Assembly (NCBI GenBank): GCA_001939145.1
Contig: LSRX01000496.1
Location: 275,517-339,516 of the forward strand
Length of the DNA: 64,000 bases
Origin: Symbiodinium microadriaticum
Lineage: Eukaryota > Sar > Dinophyceae > Suessiales > Symbiodiniaceae
Direction of reading: 5' to 3'
Under the pieces are notes generated by a model. The model was not told where the DNA came from. It did not search any database and saw only the letters and a program-made list of their open reading frames with translations. How positions within the stretch are numbered: the stretch's first letter is position 1; each line of letters starts with the position of its first letter. The translations under genes were made by a program, and so were the position numbers. This document shows, piece by piece, positions 47,301-58,045 of this stretch.

Positions 47301-49866
47301 CTGAGTCTATTGGTGCTTACGACACTGTTTCCAGCTGAATGCATGTGCCTGTGAGTGTGCGGTGGTATGTGCTATATAGAATGTGTATGTCTTTGCGCTT
47401 ATCGTTTTTCTTGTTTTTGCGTGTTGTTCCAATGTTTACGGCTTCGCGTGCATGACTTGTATTGGTTTTCTCTTGTTTTGAAATCAGAGTGTGCCTTTTT
47501 TTATCGGTTTTTCCAGTGTTTTCAGCTCCGTGTAAGCAGCTTTTATTGATATTTTTTCCAATGTTTCTGTGATTCAGAAGCGGAAAGCATTGGAAAAACC
47601 AACATTCCTAAAAAACAACATGATTTTCAAACTGCGACACAAACTATCGCGGGGATGGTGTCGCTCGCGCCTGGAGATGGTTTCAAAATCATTGTATCTA
47701 TGTTTTTTTGTTTTTTTTCCAATGTTTCCGTGTTTCAGACNNNNNNNNNNNNNNNNNNNNNNNNNNNNNNNNNNNNNNNNNNNNNNNNNNNNNNNNNNNN
47801 NNNNNNNNNNNNNNNNNNNNNNNNNNNNNNNNNNNNNNNNNNNNNNNNNNNNNNNNNNNNNNNNNNNNNNNNNNNNNNNNNNNNNNNNNNNNNNNNNNNN
47901 NNNNNNNNNNNNNNNNNNNNNNNNNNNNNNNNNNNNNNNNNNNNNNNNNNNNNNNNNNNNNNNNNNNNNNNNNNNNNNNNNNNNNNNNNNNNNNNNNNNN
48001 NNNNNNNNNNNNNNNNNNNNNNNNNNNNNNNNNNNNNNNNNNNNNNNNNNNNNNNNNNNNNNNNNNNNNNNNNNNNNNNNNNNNNNNNNNNNNNNNNNNN
48101 NNNNNNNNNNNNNNNNNNNNNNNNNNNNNNNNNNNNNNNNNNNNNNNNNNNNNNNNNNNNNNNNNNNNNNNNNNNNNNNNNNNNNNNNNNNNNNNNNNNN
48201 NNNNNNNNNNNNNNNNNNNNNNNNNNNNNNNNNNNNNNNNNNNNNNNNNNNNNGCGTGGTGTGGCGCGGTTCGGGGTTTGGGTCTGCTCTCAGTCCCTCC
48301 GCCCCCCTTGTGGTGTGGCGTGGTTCGCGGTTTGCGTGGTGTGCCGCGGTTCGAGGTTTGGGTCTGCTCTCAGTCCCTCCGCCCCCCTTGTGGTGTGGTG
48401 TGGTTCGCGGTTTGGGTCGCCGTGGGTGTTTCGAAATCGTCATCGCCATCATCGTCATCCTCATCCTCATCCTCTTCCTCATCATCATCATTATCATCGT
48501 CATCGTCATGTTCCTTTGTTGGGTCAACTGCCACAGGATGCCAGGAACGCGATCCGGCCAACAGTTGCATTTTCAATTTGCAAATCTAATACCCTTATGG
48601 CAGAGTCTTCGGTGGAAGCTGTCCACTTTTTTAAGGATCGGTTGTTTTTGGAACGAGATCCTCGTGACAGTTGATGGTGTTCGAGCCTCCATGTGGGAGA
48701 AGTGCGCGCAGTCACAGGGATTCGTCATATTTGGACCCGGGCGTGCCGGAGGGGGTGGAGGATACCATGGTGAGGGGGGAGGGGTCGGCGAACCGAGAAA
48801 CGGGATCATTATATATACGTATATATACATAATGTATGTATGTATGTATGTATGTATGTATGTATGTGTGTATTTATATATATATATACACATGTGCGGA
48901 CACACACACATACACATATAATATAAACGTATTCATTCCTATTCCGTCCGTCCGTGCGTCACCGTTCCCTGCTGAGTGCTATGATAGTCTGTTGCAGTTT
49001 TCTTCGTGTCTCACGGAATGTAATAATGTTTCTTGCTGGTATGTTAATTGTCTTGAGGCACTGAATCTCCGAGAGCAAAAATCTTTGTGTCACGTCCTTG
49101 CCGGCTCCGAATTTGTGCACATCCTTTGCGGCAAGACTGCTCGGCAAGTCAGAAAACGCTCTTTCAAGCCTTTCACAGGCAAGACCAAGGAAGACATTGC
49201 TGAAGCAATCAATGAGCCTGCGGCTGATGATTTTTTTGTGATACAGCTCAGTTGTTGCACGTCATATTTTTCTCCCACCGAGGCTAGGCGAAGGAAACAG
49301 CTGCTTGGACCAGAACTGGTTTCTGATGTTGGAATATCTTGGAGCAAAAGGCCAAGCTGGCAGCATGCGTTCCTCCTAAGGTAGTGGTGCCGTTGTTTGT
49401 GGTCGCAGCCACAGACACCTTCAGTTGATGATTCTCTTGTCGTTGTCTCTTGACCTTGCCCTTTTCGGCAACTTCTCATTGACAGAAGCACGCTCGAACG
49501 GAGGGTTGAGGCAGTGCATACACACACTGCAGGCCTGGACCAGCACGTGAACTACTACAAGATCGCCATCGCGGCCCATTTAGTTCGGCATGGACTGCCC
49601 TTGTTTGCGTCCAACGATGCCGCTTGTTGGCACTGCGATCCTTCTTCCCAGGTTGTAGACCCCTGCCCGCCCCTGAAACCCAATCGCACACACACACACA
49701 GACAAAGCTTATCTGCACGCATCCGTTCATCATGCATACACCGACAGGAGAGCATGTGGATGTACATGCAGGTGTTTTTTTTGTCACCTTGCATCATACG
49801 TGCTCGTACCAAAGCTGGAGCTGTAAACGCTTTCGGTCGGCGCATATACAATGGATAGGCTGCTTG

Positions 49867-49898
<32 letters not shown>

Positions 49899-51024
49899 CA
49901 TGCATGCATGCATGCATGCATGCACAAGCAAAAGACACACAATGCAAACAGCAAGCACACATGCGAGTGCACACAGTTTTGCTTTTTGTTTTCTCTCTCT
50001 CTCTCGCGTTCTCGATCGTTATCTCTGAGTCCTTTCTATGCGCATATTATACGCTGATTTATGGACACTTGCACATCTTTACAATGTCTGTTCGCAAGTC
50101 TCACACACACCAGCGAGATGCCGCGAGAAGTAGAAGCCTTGTAGCCCACGTCATGCAATAAAGGTCGGGACACCATGGTGCTAAAGCATACACTGGTTCC
50201 ATGCAGTGCTAGCCGCTGCAAGATTGTCAACGATGGGTTTTTCCGAGACGATACCTGTCACGGCAAGAAATGACTGAAACCTGCCATGTAGCATGCGATT
50301 CAAGATGTAATGCTGTGCTTCAGTTCAGAGTGACCGTTCTGCATAGCACTTCGCAGCCACTTGACATCTGACACACCAATGTCAGCTAGCAGAGAATGAC
50401 CTGGTGACGACTCTCAGAGGACCTTTTCGGGCAGCTGGGCCCCGGCTCCCAGCAGTGGCCCGGCGCCGGCTCCGTGGTTGCGGCCATCGCCGCTGCTGCC
50501 GGGCGCACCGGTGAGAGAGGGGCAGATGCTGTGGCAGGACCCCGAAGCCCGAAGCAGACTGTTGCTTCGCATGAGTGTCTGGTTTGACAGAGTCTTTCGC
50601 ATGTTCTGTCTGTCCGCCTCTCTGTCTGTCTGCACGCTGCGAGGCAAGCCCAGCATGGAATTCGCGCAGATCATCCGGGCATCACTGGGCTCACCTCCAG
50701 CTCGGAGAATGGTGATGGTGGGCGACAGCCGCCTGCCTGCACGTAACCCGGGAAGTGCCTGGCCTCAGTACTCAGTACTGGAATTCTGCAGGACTGGATA
50801 CTGATATCGCCTTCGGAAACTTGGCAGGCTTGGGCTATTGGCGCAACACCAATCCAGTCATAGTTTCGTTTTGTTTGTCGTCGGGAGGCATGCGCACCCT
50901 CTTGGTGCTCTCTGGTGTGACATCCATTGATGAAGTCCGCCGCGCCAGTGGCAAGCTGAGACCGGATTTTTTCGCAACCTCTGCGGCCTCGCTTTCGTTA
51001 GCTGTAAGCAAGAAAGAAGCTTAA
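44338..51024 (+). CDS. PGP: 2-phosphoglycolate phosphatase (HAD superfamily, PGP type)
   Basis: Hydrolyses 2-phosphoglycolate, the product of Rubisco oxygenation, to glycolate. ATG 44338 begins PIQRPRRLLVAFLAATS, a hydrophobic leader. Then VDVFVFDLDGVIWIGDK (HAD motif I) to 44704; 44911-44997, VQEALADLRKSGKVVVFATN and the motif II TNN; from about 45122, VAGRLRLLGVDWAEEQ; 45308-45355, DRDIYVVGE; 45656-45719, LRDEVEALGYRTRGGPED; 49533-49651, GLDQHVNYYKIAIAAHL; 50435-50510, WPGAGSVVAAI; 50644-50730, GKPSMEFAQII (motif III Lys) and MVMVGDS; 50792-50827, RLDTDIAFGN (motif IV); 50888-51024, TLLVLSGVT to PDFFATSAASLSL and a stop. Introns 50731-50791 and 50828-50887 are GC-AG with matching phase. About 20 residues usual between GGPED and GLD are not seen. 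The leader suggests delivery to the plastid through the secretory route (inference). Confidence 0.97.
45898..47740. other. AT-rich island inside the long phosphatase intron
   Basis: After a short AT microsatellite (45898-45914) the sequence from about 46.0 to 47.7 kb is clearly richer in A and T than its surroundings and almost free of microsatellites. Near 47420-47740 the phrase TTTTTCCAATGTTT recurs four times, with one inverted copy near 47588. No coding or transposon signature was recognised. Confidence 0.55.
47741..48253. other. Assembly gap (513 N)
   Basis: A run of 513 N inside the long phosphatase intron. Any open frame drawn across it is meaningless. An exon of the phosphatase could be hidden here. 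Confidence 1.
48254..48418. repeat. 80-bp tandem repeat abutting the gap
   Basis: Two near-identical 80-base units start at 48254 and 48334; both contain GGGTCTGCTCTCAGTCCCTC and GCCCCCCTTGTGGTGTGG. The array runs into the N gap, so more copies probably lie in it. Confidence 0.9.
48430..48872. repeat. ATC tract and ATGT tract within the phosphatase intron
   Basis: ATC/CTC trinucleotides at about 48430-48510 and ATGT repeats at about 48833-48870, with ordinary sequence between them. Confidence 0.85.
49857..49925. repeat. GCCT then GCAT tetranucleotide microsatellite
   Basis: About seven GCCT units change to about six GCAT units, within the phosphatase intron 49652-50434. Confidence 0.95.
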
Positions 51025-51769
51025 AAGCCCAAAGATGGCACCCTTCCAACCTTGGCGATGGAAAAGAGGAAAGCAAGATTCTCAAGTGGTTTGAGCCTTG
51101 AGAAGTCCGGTCCAATTCGCTGGATTGCTAGTTGCCGCCAGGAGATTCTTCGGCTTGATGACTACCCTTTGCCAGCGCGGCAAATGCTAATTGAAGCTTG
51201 GCTGCTGTAAGGGTCTGCGCCTGTCTGTTGGTATCAGACCTGCGCATGTCAGGAGAGCTTGCATCATTCCACCTCCACAGCTGGTGACGCGACGCCACTC
51301 GGCCGTCACCGTGCGGTCATGTGCAGTCTAGGAGTCTAGGTCACCGGTTCGAAGAGCAGTCAGCAGCCAAGGTTGCATCCGCATCAGGCACAGCGCATAG
51401 CCAACAGCAAGCGCAGAAGCTTCGTAAGGGCACATGTCCACAACATTGCCCCAACTGCAGGTGCGCTTACTCGGTATAGTGCGGGATGCACTTCTGGATG
51501 GCAAAAGCAAGCTGGAGGCTGCCAAGGTCACCGTTGAGGCCTCTTTTCGCCGCCTCAGTCAAACTCTCCCGGCTGGCTGTAGCTGTGCAGCATAATGCCA
51601 AGCAACCTGCTGTTGCAGGAGTCTCTGCAAGAAGCGGAGATGCACTTGGCAGCCCAGGCACGCAGCAGTGCACACATATTGCCAGCCTTCTGATGATCTA
51701 GAATCCAATCTAAGACCAAATTGCAATAGATGTCTGTTGATGCTCACATGAAAAACTTCATGTCAGTAC
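51025..51769. other. No recognised gene downstream of the phosphatase
   Basis: Short open frames on both strands. A + strand frame near 51486-51600 (MHFWMAKASWRLPRSP) has a fair residue mix but no family. Confidence 0.4.
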
Positions 51770-51980
51770 ATAAGTAGGTAGGTAAGTAAGTAAGTAAGTA
51801 AAAAACTAAGTAAGTAAAAACTGAGTAAGTAAGTAAATAAGTCAGTAAGTGTGTATGTATGTATGTAAGTAAGTAGGTAAGTAAGTAAGTAAGTAAGTAA
51901 GTATGTATGTATGTATGTATGTGTGTATGTAAGGATGTATGTATGTTTGTACGTATGTATGCATGCATGTATGTATGTGT
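51770..51980. repeat. AAGT then ATGT tetranucleotide microsatellite
   Basis: AAGT units with AAAACT interruptions change to ATGT at about 51901. Confidence 0.95.
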
Positions 51981-52499
51981 GCATGCACGTGTGTATGTTG
52001 TATGTGGGTATGTCTTCATATACAGACATTATATGGTCTTTGTTTGCAATACCTACATAAGATATGTGTACGTACACAGGTATGTATATGTATATATACA
52101 TATATTAATATTTTTCGTACGTATATGTATATATATATATGTGCCCATGCATTATATATATATATATATATACCATAACCACATACAGCTCAAATGTTTC
52201 AGTACAACACATACTGGTTTAATGGAGAACATAATGCAACCTGATCGAAAATGGCTTAGTATATATGTTAACGTGATGTAGTATGATATTCGGATGACTG
52301 TTCTTTGCCTGAGAAGGCTGGCCATGGTTACCTGGCAGCCTCGGCAGAGCGAGAGCGAAAAAAACAGTTATATAGAGTTATATACTAATATACTACCCAC
52401 GATTGTGATACCAATGTTTATGAATTTTATTTCCTTGTTAGATTTGTTCATGCATTAACTTTTACATACGTGCATGCATACATACATTACATGACATTT
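51981..52499. other. No gene; AT-rich with short AT dinucleotide tracts
   Basis: Includes (AT)n runs near 52090-52105, 52128-52140 and 52152-52172. I see nothing else. Confidence 0.6.
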
Positions 52500-52660
52500 C
52501 ATTACACTACATTACATTACATTACATTACATTACATTACATTACGTTACATTACGTTACATTACGTTACATTACATACATTAGTACATACATGCATACA
52601 TACCTACGTACATACATACATACCTACCTACGTACATACATACATATACATACATGCATA
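52500..52660. repeat. ATTAC pentanucleotide tract followed by CATA tract
   Basis: About fourteen ATTAC units with periodic ATTACG variants (52500-52577), then CATA/CCTA tetranucleotides to about 52660. Confidence 0.95.
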
Positions 52661-52769
52661 ACACATACAGATGTAGATACAAATGCAGATATAGATAAAA
52701 TGTACAGGCAAGGATACATGGAAAGATAGAGAGGCTTTCATGCAGACAGGGGGTACTGTACGTATCTAG

Positions 52770-53404
52770 AGTGAATCTAGAGTCTAGGTCTAGAGATAGT
52801 GTCTTAGCGGACAGGACTCGGCGACCACAGCTGCTCTCGCCTCGGAAGTCTCTGCGTGCCATTCGGCCGCTGCTGCAGAGGCCCCGTTCCATTCTTGTAA
52901 GCATCCTCCGAAACGAAAGCAGGTCGAACAAAACCAGGGGCCAAGTGATTCTGCTCTGTCCGTTTGCGTTGCGCGACCATTCGTGACCGAAAGGTCGCCA
53001 AACATGTCACTCAGCCTCGCAGGCAGCAGCCAAAGACACAGAAACTGAAGTGGCCGAGACAGAGCAGGACTCATGTTTCTGGGTGTGGAGTTTAGTAATG
53101 CGTTTACGGTTTCAACTTAGTCTCAGCGAAAGTGCCTCCCGCTCCCTTCACAGGAACTCGAGCGAAAGCGGGGCCTTGCCAAGGACGTTATCCAGGCTTC
53201 GAGCCTCGCGTTTCCCTGTCAGACATTCCGCTCAATGAGCCGCCACGAAGCGTTTACGCCTCTCGGCCACAGGAGACGGCGGCATTGCAAAAGCGCCGTT
53301 TGAAGGCCTCGGACGCCGAAGCATCCCTGAAATGCCTCGCCGAGGGCACTTGGGCCCGTGAGGAGGAGTCTATGAGTAGTTATGGGAGTTGTGGCTCAAC
53401 TTGA
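52770..53404 (+). CDS. Possible coding exons, unknown family
   Basis: A + strand frame near 53225-53401 reads LNEPPRSVYASRPQETA then ALQKRRLKASDAEASLK and CLAEGTWAREEE and ends in a stop, with good charge balance. An upstream frame near 52800-52980 reads RRPQLLSPRKSLRAIRPL. They could be exons of one gene. No domain is recognised, and frames on the minus strand are also open. Confidence 0.3.
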
Positions 53405-55220
53405 AACGTGCTCTGAGTCGGGTAGTGTGCTACGAGTTCTCACGACGATGATGACAGCGACGGTGGTGCTGGTTGTGCCGATGGTGTTGGTGGTCATGGC
53501 ATCTTCAGGGGGATGTGCAAGAGCAGGTGTTGGGATGCTGGTTGTTCGGCCATTACCACGACCAGTCCTCCTCCGCCTACGCCTCCTCTTCGTTCGGTAC
53601 TTCAGCACCGGCAGCAGCATCATCAAGATCACCTCATCACAATCATCATCACCACCGTCATCACATTCATCAACAGCTGAGTATCCGATAAGCCAGACCC
53701 CAGGTCCCAGCATGCGGAACAATTCCGGGTCTGTTCGACCTCGCCATCATCACAATCATCATCATCATCACCTCCTCCTCCTCCCCATCATGAGTCGGCA
53801 TCACCATTGGAATCAACACCAGCGCCACCACCATCATCACCTTCATAGTCCTTCTCTCATTAGCATCACGATCATGTCCTCTTCATCATCACTCAATGAT
53901 TCATTGTTGTCACCGCTATCAGTACAACGTAGGTTGCAAGCTAAAACCAGGCAGACCAAGCGCTCCGGAATCCCGATAAGCCTGCGTTGCTCGACCGGGC
54001 TGCCGCAACCCGCCAAACACCGAAAACCCTACAAGCACCTTTACTTCAAGCGAGATTCCAGACTGACCAAGACAGCCGCGACCAAGAAATCTCCAAAACT
54101 CCCTGTGCACATGGCATCATACCAAAAGATCCCACCGTGCTCCAGAAAATCTGGTCAACCGATCAATTCGGTAAGCCCGACGGCGTCCGAGACAACCTGA
54201 AAACAACCGCTGAAATGCTACACCGACCATGCTCGATACAACCCGTCAAGCAGCTTTGTCCGCATCCTTCAATGTTGAAGAATTTGCTTAGGACGGCATC
54301 GCGCCACTGTCCCTGTCAGGCGTAGGCGTTGTCTGAGTCTGCGGGTTGAAGAGTTTGTTGAGTCATGTTGAGTCTAAGCGGTCATCGCTTTAAGTTTAAC
54401 TTGTTGTCTTTAGGCTGTCCTGTCGCTTGGTTCGTTGAAGAGTTCTAAGTTCTGGTCTTCCGAAGTAGGTGCGTTCCCAATGGTCCAGGCGACCTGTTGG
54501 AGCGAGGGTTGTTTCTGTGCACAGTTGAAGCCTAGGACGAATCATTTTGGCTGCGGAATTGTCTTCTGGGTCAAAAAGTGTTGGAGATCGTTTCACACTT
54601 AGTTACCAGTGTTGGCCCGAAACATGTGCCCTGCGTCCTCGAGCTCCAAGCTTCGGGTCAGTATGGTAGCAGTGGTTCAGGGTTTGTCTTGTAGCGGCAG
54701 GTGTAATGGCTATCGTTTGCGAGAGGTTTGGGTCAGCGCATTCCCGCTGCCCGAGGGGGGGGTGGGATAAGCGAGAACAGAGGTTTCCTATCAGAAGGCC
54801 ATCCCCACCGGAGCGGGCAATACAAATACCATCATTACCTTCATCTTCATGGTTGTCGTCGCCCTCGTACTCGTCCTCGTCCTTGACCTCCTCCTCCTCC
54901 TCCTCCTCCTCCTGCATGCCTTCATGCGTTGCAGTGGTCAGCGCCCGCGAGCCGTGAGCAAGAACAACCCACGACATTAGTCGCAATGATTATTGAATTA
55001 ACTTAGGGAGGTTCGGATAGGGGGTGCTGAGGGGAGAAAAGGCGGCCAGCATCCAAAAGGCTAAGGGCATAAAGCCTACGAGCCGGCTGCGGAGCAGTTT
55101 TCCTGCATGTTTGTCGAGGAGTGGTGGGAGTGCTTCGCTGCCTTGCAGCAGCACCTCCTTGACACAGGTGGGCCTTTGCCTTCAGCATGCCGGTTCGGAT
55201 TGCATCATGTCATAATCACG
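53405..55220. other. No recognised gene; ATC-rich stretch
   Basis: Loose ATC/ACC trinucleotides at about 53615-53900 generate long His/Ser-rich open frames. A CTC tract lies near 54885-54915. Nothing else was recognised. Confidence 0.45.
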
Positions 55221-55224
55221 GGGT

Positions 55225-56190
55225 TTCAGATGGACAGCTGTCTGACTATCGAGATGCCGTGCCAGGGGCTGAAAATTCCTTGCTGACTGCGGCGACCCTG
55301 GCACTCAAGAAGAAGCCGGACGAGCGGAGCAGCTTTCACGTTGTTGCCTGACACCCAGTTCACGAAAGTATGCGGGCATGCCGTATGGCCGTATGTGCCA
55401 CAAATCGGTCGAGGCGGTCGAAGGAGTTGGCAATTTCTTCCGCCAGCAGCTCGCAGCGGCCGACCAAGAGCTGGTTCAGCAGTCGCGGCTCGAGATGGAG
55501 GCCGAAAAAGCATGCTGGCATACAATGCTTTGGCTACTTCGATGATTTTAGGGGTGTTTGTGCAGAGCAGTCTCACCTGGTTGCCGATGAGCATCCGCAG
55601 GCAGAGGCGACAATACTGGGCATCGAGGCCGATGATGTGAGGGCGAGATATGCAATTTACATCAATTTACAAGGAAGGGAAGTGCCAGCAATCGAAGCAT
55701 GATCATGCAAAGGCGCCCTTGGCGTGCTCTGAGTTTCAGCTTCTCTCAGGCTCTGCTCACTGCGACGAGGCAGCGAGCGTGCCAGCGCCGCGAGGCCTCG
55801 TTTTCGGTGCTGCACCGTTCAGTGCGGAATGAAGCTTAGCATTCAAGTTGCCATATTGATGTAGGGGTCCGTGGGCTCCTGGGAGCACCGGAGTCCGACA
55901 CATTCTCAGGCGGCGGATGCTGGTGCGGCTTCCAAGGAGCGATTTTGCCCGCGGGTGCATGACCCACTCGGTAGGCCTAAAGCTAGGAGGTCACAGCCAG
56001 AAAATACGTAAAGCTGTCAAGACGCATCAAACCCTTGGCAGGAGTCCATGCAGAGCGCGGCCCGCCAGGCAGAGAAATGCCTGCAGGCCTCTAAAGAGGC
56101 GGTGGGACAGAAGCAGCAAGAGCAGGCCCCTTGCTGCATCAGAGAATGAAAGTTTTCCACCCTCGGTCTTTCTGTTCGCAGTCTTTTGAC
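55225..56190 (+). CDS. Possible gene with coiled-coil segments, unknown family
   Basis: Protein-like + strand stretches: about 55229-55335 (DGQLSDYRDAVPGAENS then LLTAATLALKKKPDERS); about 55438-55515 (QQLAAADQELVQQSRLEM then EAEKA); about 56018-56151 (NPWQESMQSAARQAEKCL then QASKEAVGQKQQEQAPC, ending in a stop). They are Gln/Ala/Glu-rich and helix-forming, in different frames, consistent with small exons. No family is named, and the boundaries are approximate. Confidence 0.33.
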
Positions 56191-56739
56191 TGACTCTCCT
56201 ACTGCTTCTGCTTCTGCTGCACATTGCTGCGCTGCGACGATAGCGAATGTAGGACCGGTACTGACAACGATATCACGACGTGAACAGTACACTTTCATGT
56301 TCAAGTTGAGTGCAGTCCCGTTTCATGCTTGTCTCGAGTCAGGTCGACCTGGAAGGACGGCTAACGACCGTCAATGAGGCCCGATGAGAGCTGGATCCGT
56401 AAAGGAGCGCTCACCAAGTACCCCCAAGTACCGCACTTCGATGCCAGGCTCTGGAGCTTGTGGGTGCATGGATGGCGGGAAACGCTCTTCCAACCGCTGT
56501 GGAGGCAAGAGTGCCGGTAGGGGTCCCTGAATTCCCAACATTGGATGCAGCACAAAACTTCCGGGCACAGGTCCCCCTTCCGCTGCAAAGCCCTGCGCCA
56601 GAGGAGGCCGAGGCAGCTTTGGGGAAACTTGTGTCCATTCTGCTTGCTTTAGAGAGCACTGTGTTTTGGGCATGACTATTGTTGTGGTGCTGTTCCTCCT
56701 GCGACGACGACGACCACAACCTGCTACTACTGCTACTGG

Positions 56740-57144
56740 CACTACTACTTACTACTTCCTACTTACTACGTACTACTTACTTACTACGTACTACTTACTT
56801 ACTACGTACTACTTACTTACTACGTACTACCTACTACCTACTACCTACTACCTACTACCTACTACCTACTACCTCCTACCTACTACCTACTACCTACTGC
56901 CTACTGCCTACTACGTACTACCTACTACTAACTACTAACTACTAACTACTAACTACTAACTACTAACTACTTACTACTTACTACTTACTACTTACTACTT
57001 ACTACTTACTACTTACTACTTACTACTAACTACTAACTACTAACTACTAACTACTAACTACTAACTACTAACTACTAACTACTAACTACTAACTACTAAC
57101 TACTAACTACTAACTACTAACTACTAACTACTAACTACTAACTA
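56740..57144. repeat. TACTAC-based composite microsatellite
   Basis: Successive blocks of TACTTACTACG, TACTACC, TACTACT and the 7-base TAACTAC unit, with sharp switches between units. The TAACTAC block ends at a single N. Confidence 0.95.
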
Positions 57145-57145
57145 N
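57145..57145. other. Single-N gap marker
   Basis: A lone N between the TAACTAC tract and a CTA trinucleotide tract; a probable assembly join. Confidence 0.7.
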
Positions 57146-57190
<45 letters not shown>

Positions 57191-57211
57191 CTACTGCTAC
57201 TGCTACTGCTA

Positions 57212-57247
<36 letters not shown>

Positions 57248-57265
57248 TGCTCCTGCTCTTGCTCT

Positions 57266-57305
<40 letters not shown>

Positions 57306-57362
57306 GCTGCTGCTGCTGCGGCTGCTGCTACTGCTACTGCTACTGCTACTGCTACTACTACT
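57146..57362. repeat. CTA, CTG and CTCCTG trinucleotide tracts
   Basis: CTA repeats, then CTACTG, CTCCTG, CTCTTG and CTG units in sequence over about 215 bases. Confidence 0.95.
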
Positions 57363-58045
57363 CACCACCAGCACCACGACAAGGACGAGCACTAGCAACA
57401 GTTAACGAGGATGTCGACGGTGTTGGTTGTGATGACGAGGTTGTCAGTTGCAGGTGTTGAATATGTTCATGAAGGTGACGATCATGAGAAAGATGCTGAT
57501 GATGACCGCGTCGTCGTTGCTGTCATAATAACGTTGAGATGCGGCTCACGCATCAGAAGTAGTAAGTAATCTAAGGAAGCAGCACCGCCAACCAACTTTT
57601 GCCAACATGTTGTCACTGTCACTTTCAAGCGAACACCAACAGCAAGCCCAGGTGCATGTTGCATGTCGCAGAGCTTCGTTGCACCGCGCCTTTTTCACTC
57701 CTGTGTCTTTGTGTGAGTTTCTAGGGAGTTGTGACATATGAACCGACTCCGTGGTATGTGTGGCCTTGACTAGCCTGCATGTCGGCTCACAGAGTGCCCG
57801 CTCCTCCTGGGACCGTCGCCCTGTGCTCTACACGGTAGCGAAAGTGCATCTATGCTGCACTTAAGCTCAGGCTGATTTTTCACTTGCTGTAGCTTGAGAG
57901 AGAGAGAGAGAGAGAGAGTGCTTTCAATGAATAGGTGTCTGTTGCATTTTCCATCTGCAGACTGTGGCTTGGTAGGGTGCATGTGACCTATGTGGCTTGG
58001 CGATATTGAAACGAAGCAATCGAGGTAACCCAATTCCTTCGCATC
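57363..58045. other. Upstream region of the cytochrome b561 gene
   Basis: No other gene is seen. There is a GA tract at about 57898-57918, roughly 130 bases upstream of the b561 start codon. No promoter element is recognised; dinoflagellate promoters are poorly defined. Confidence 0.5.

Noticed and set aside
47569-48921. Long open frames on both strands spanning the N run
   Set aside because: Most of their length is undetermined bases. The remainder is low complexity.
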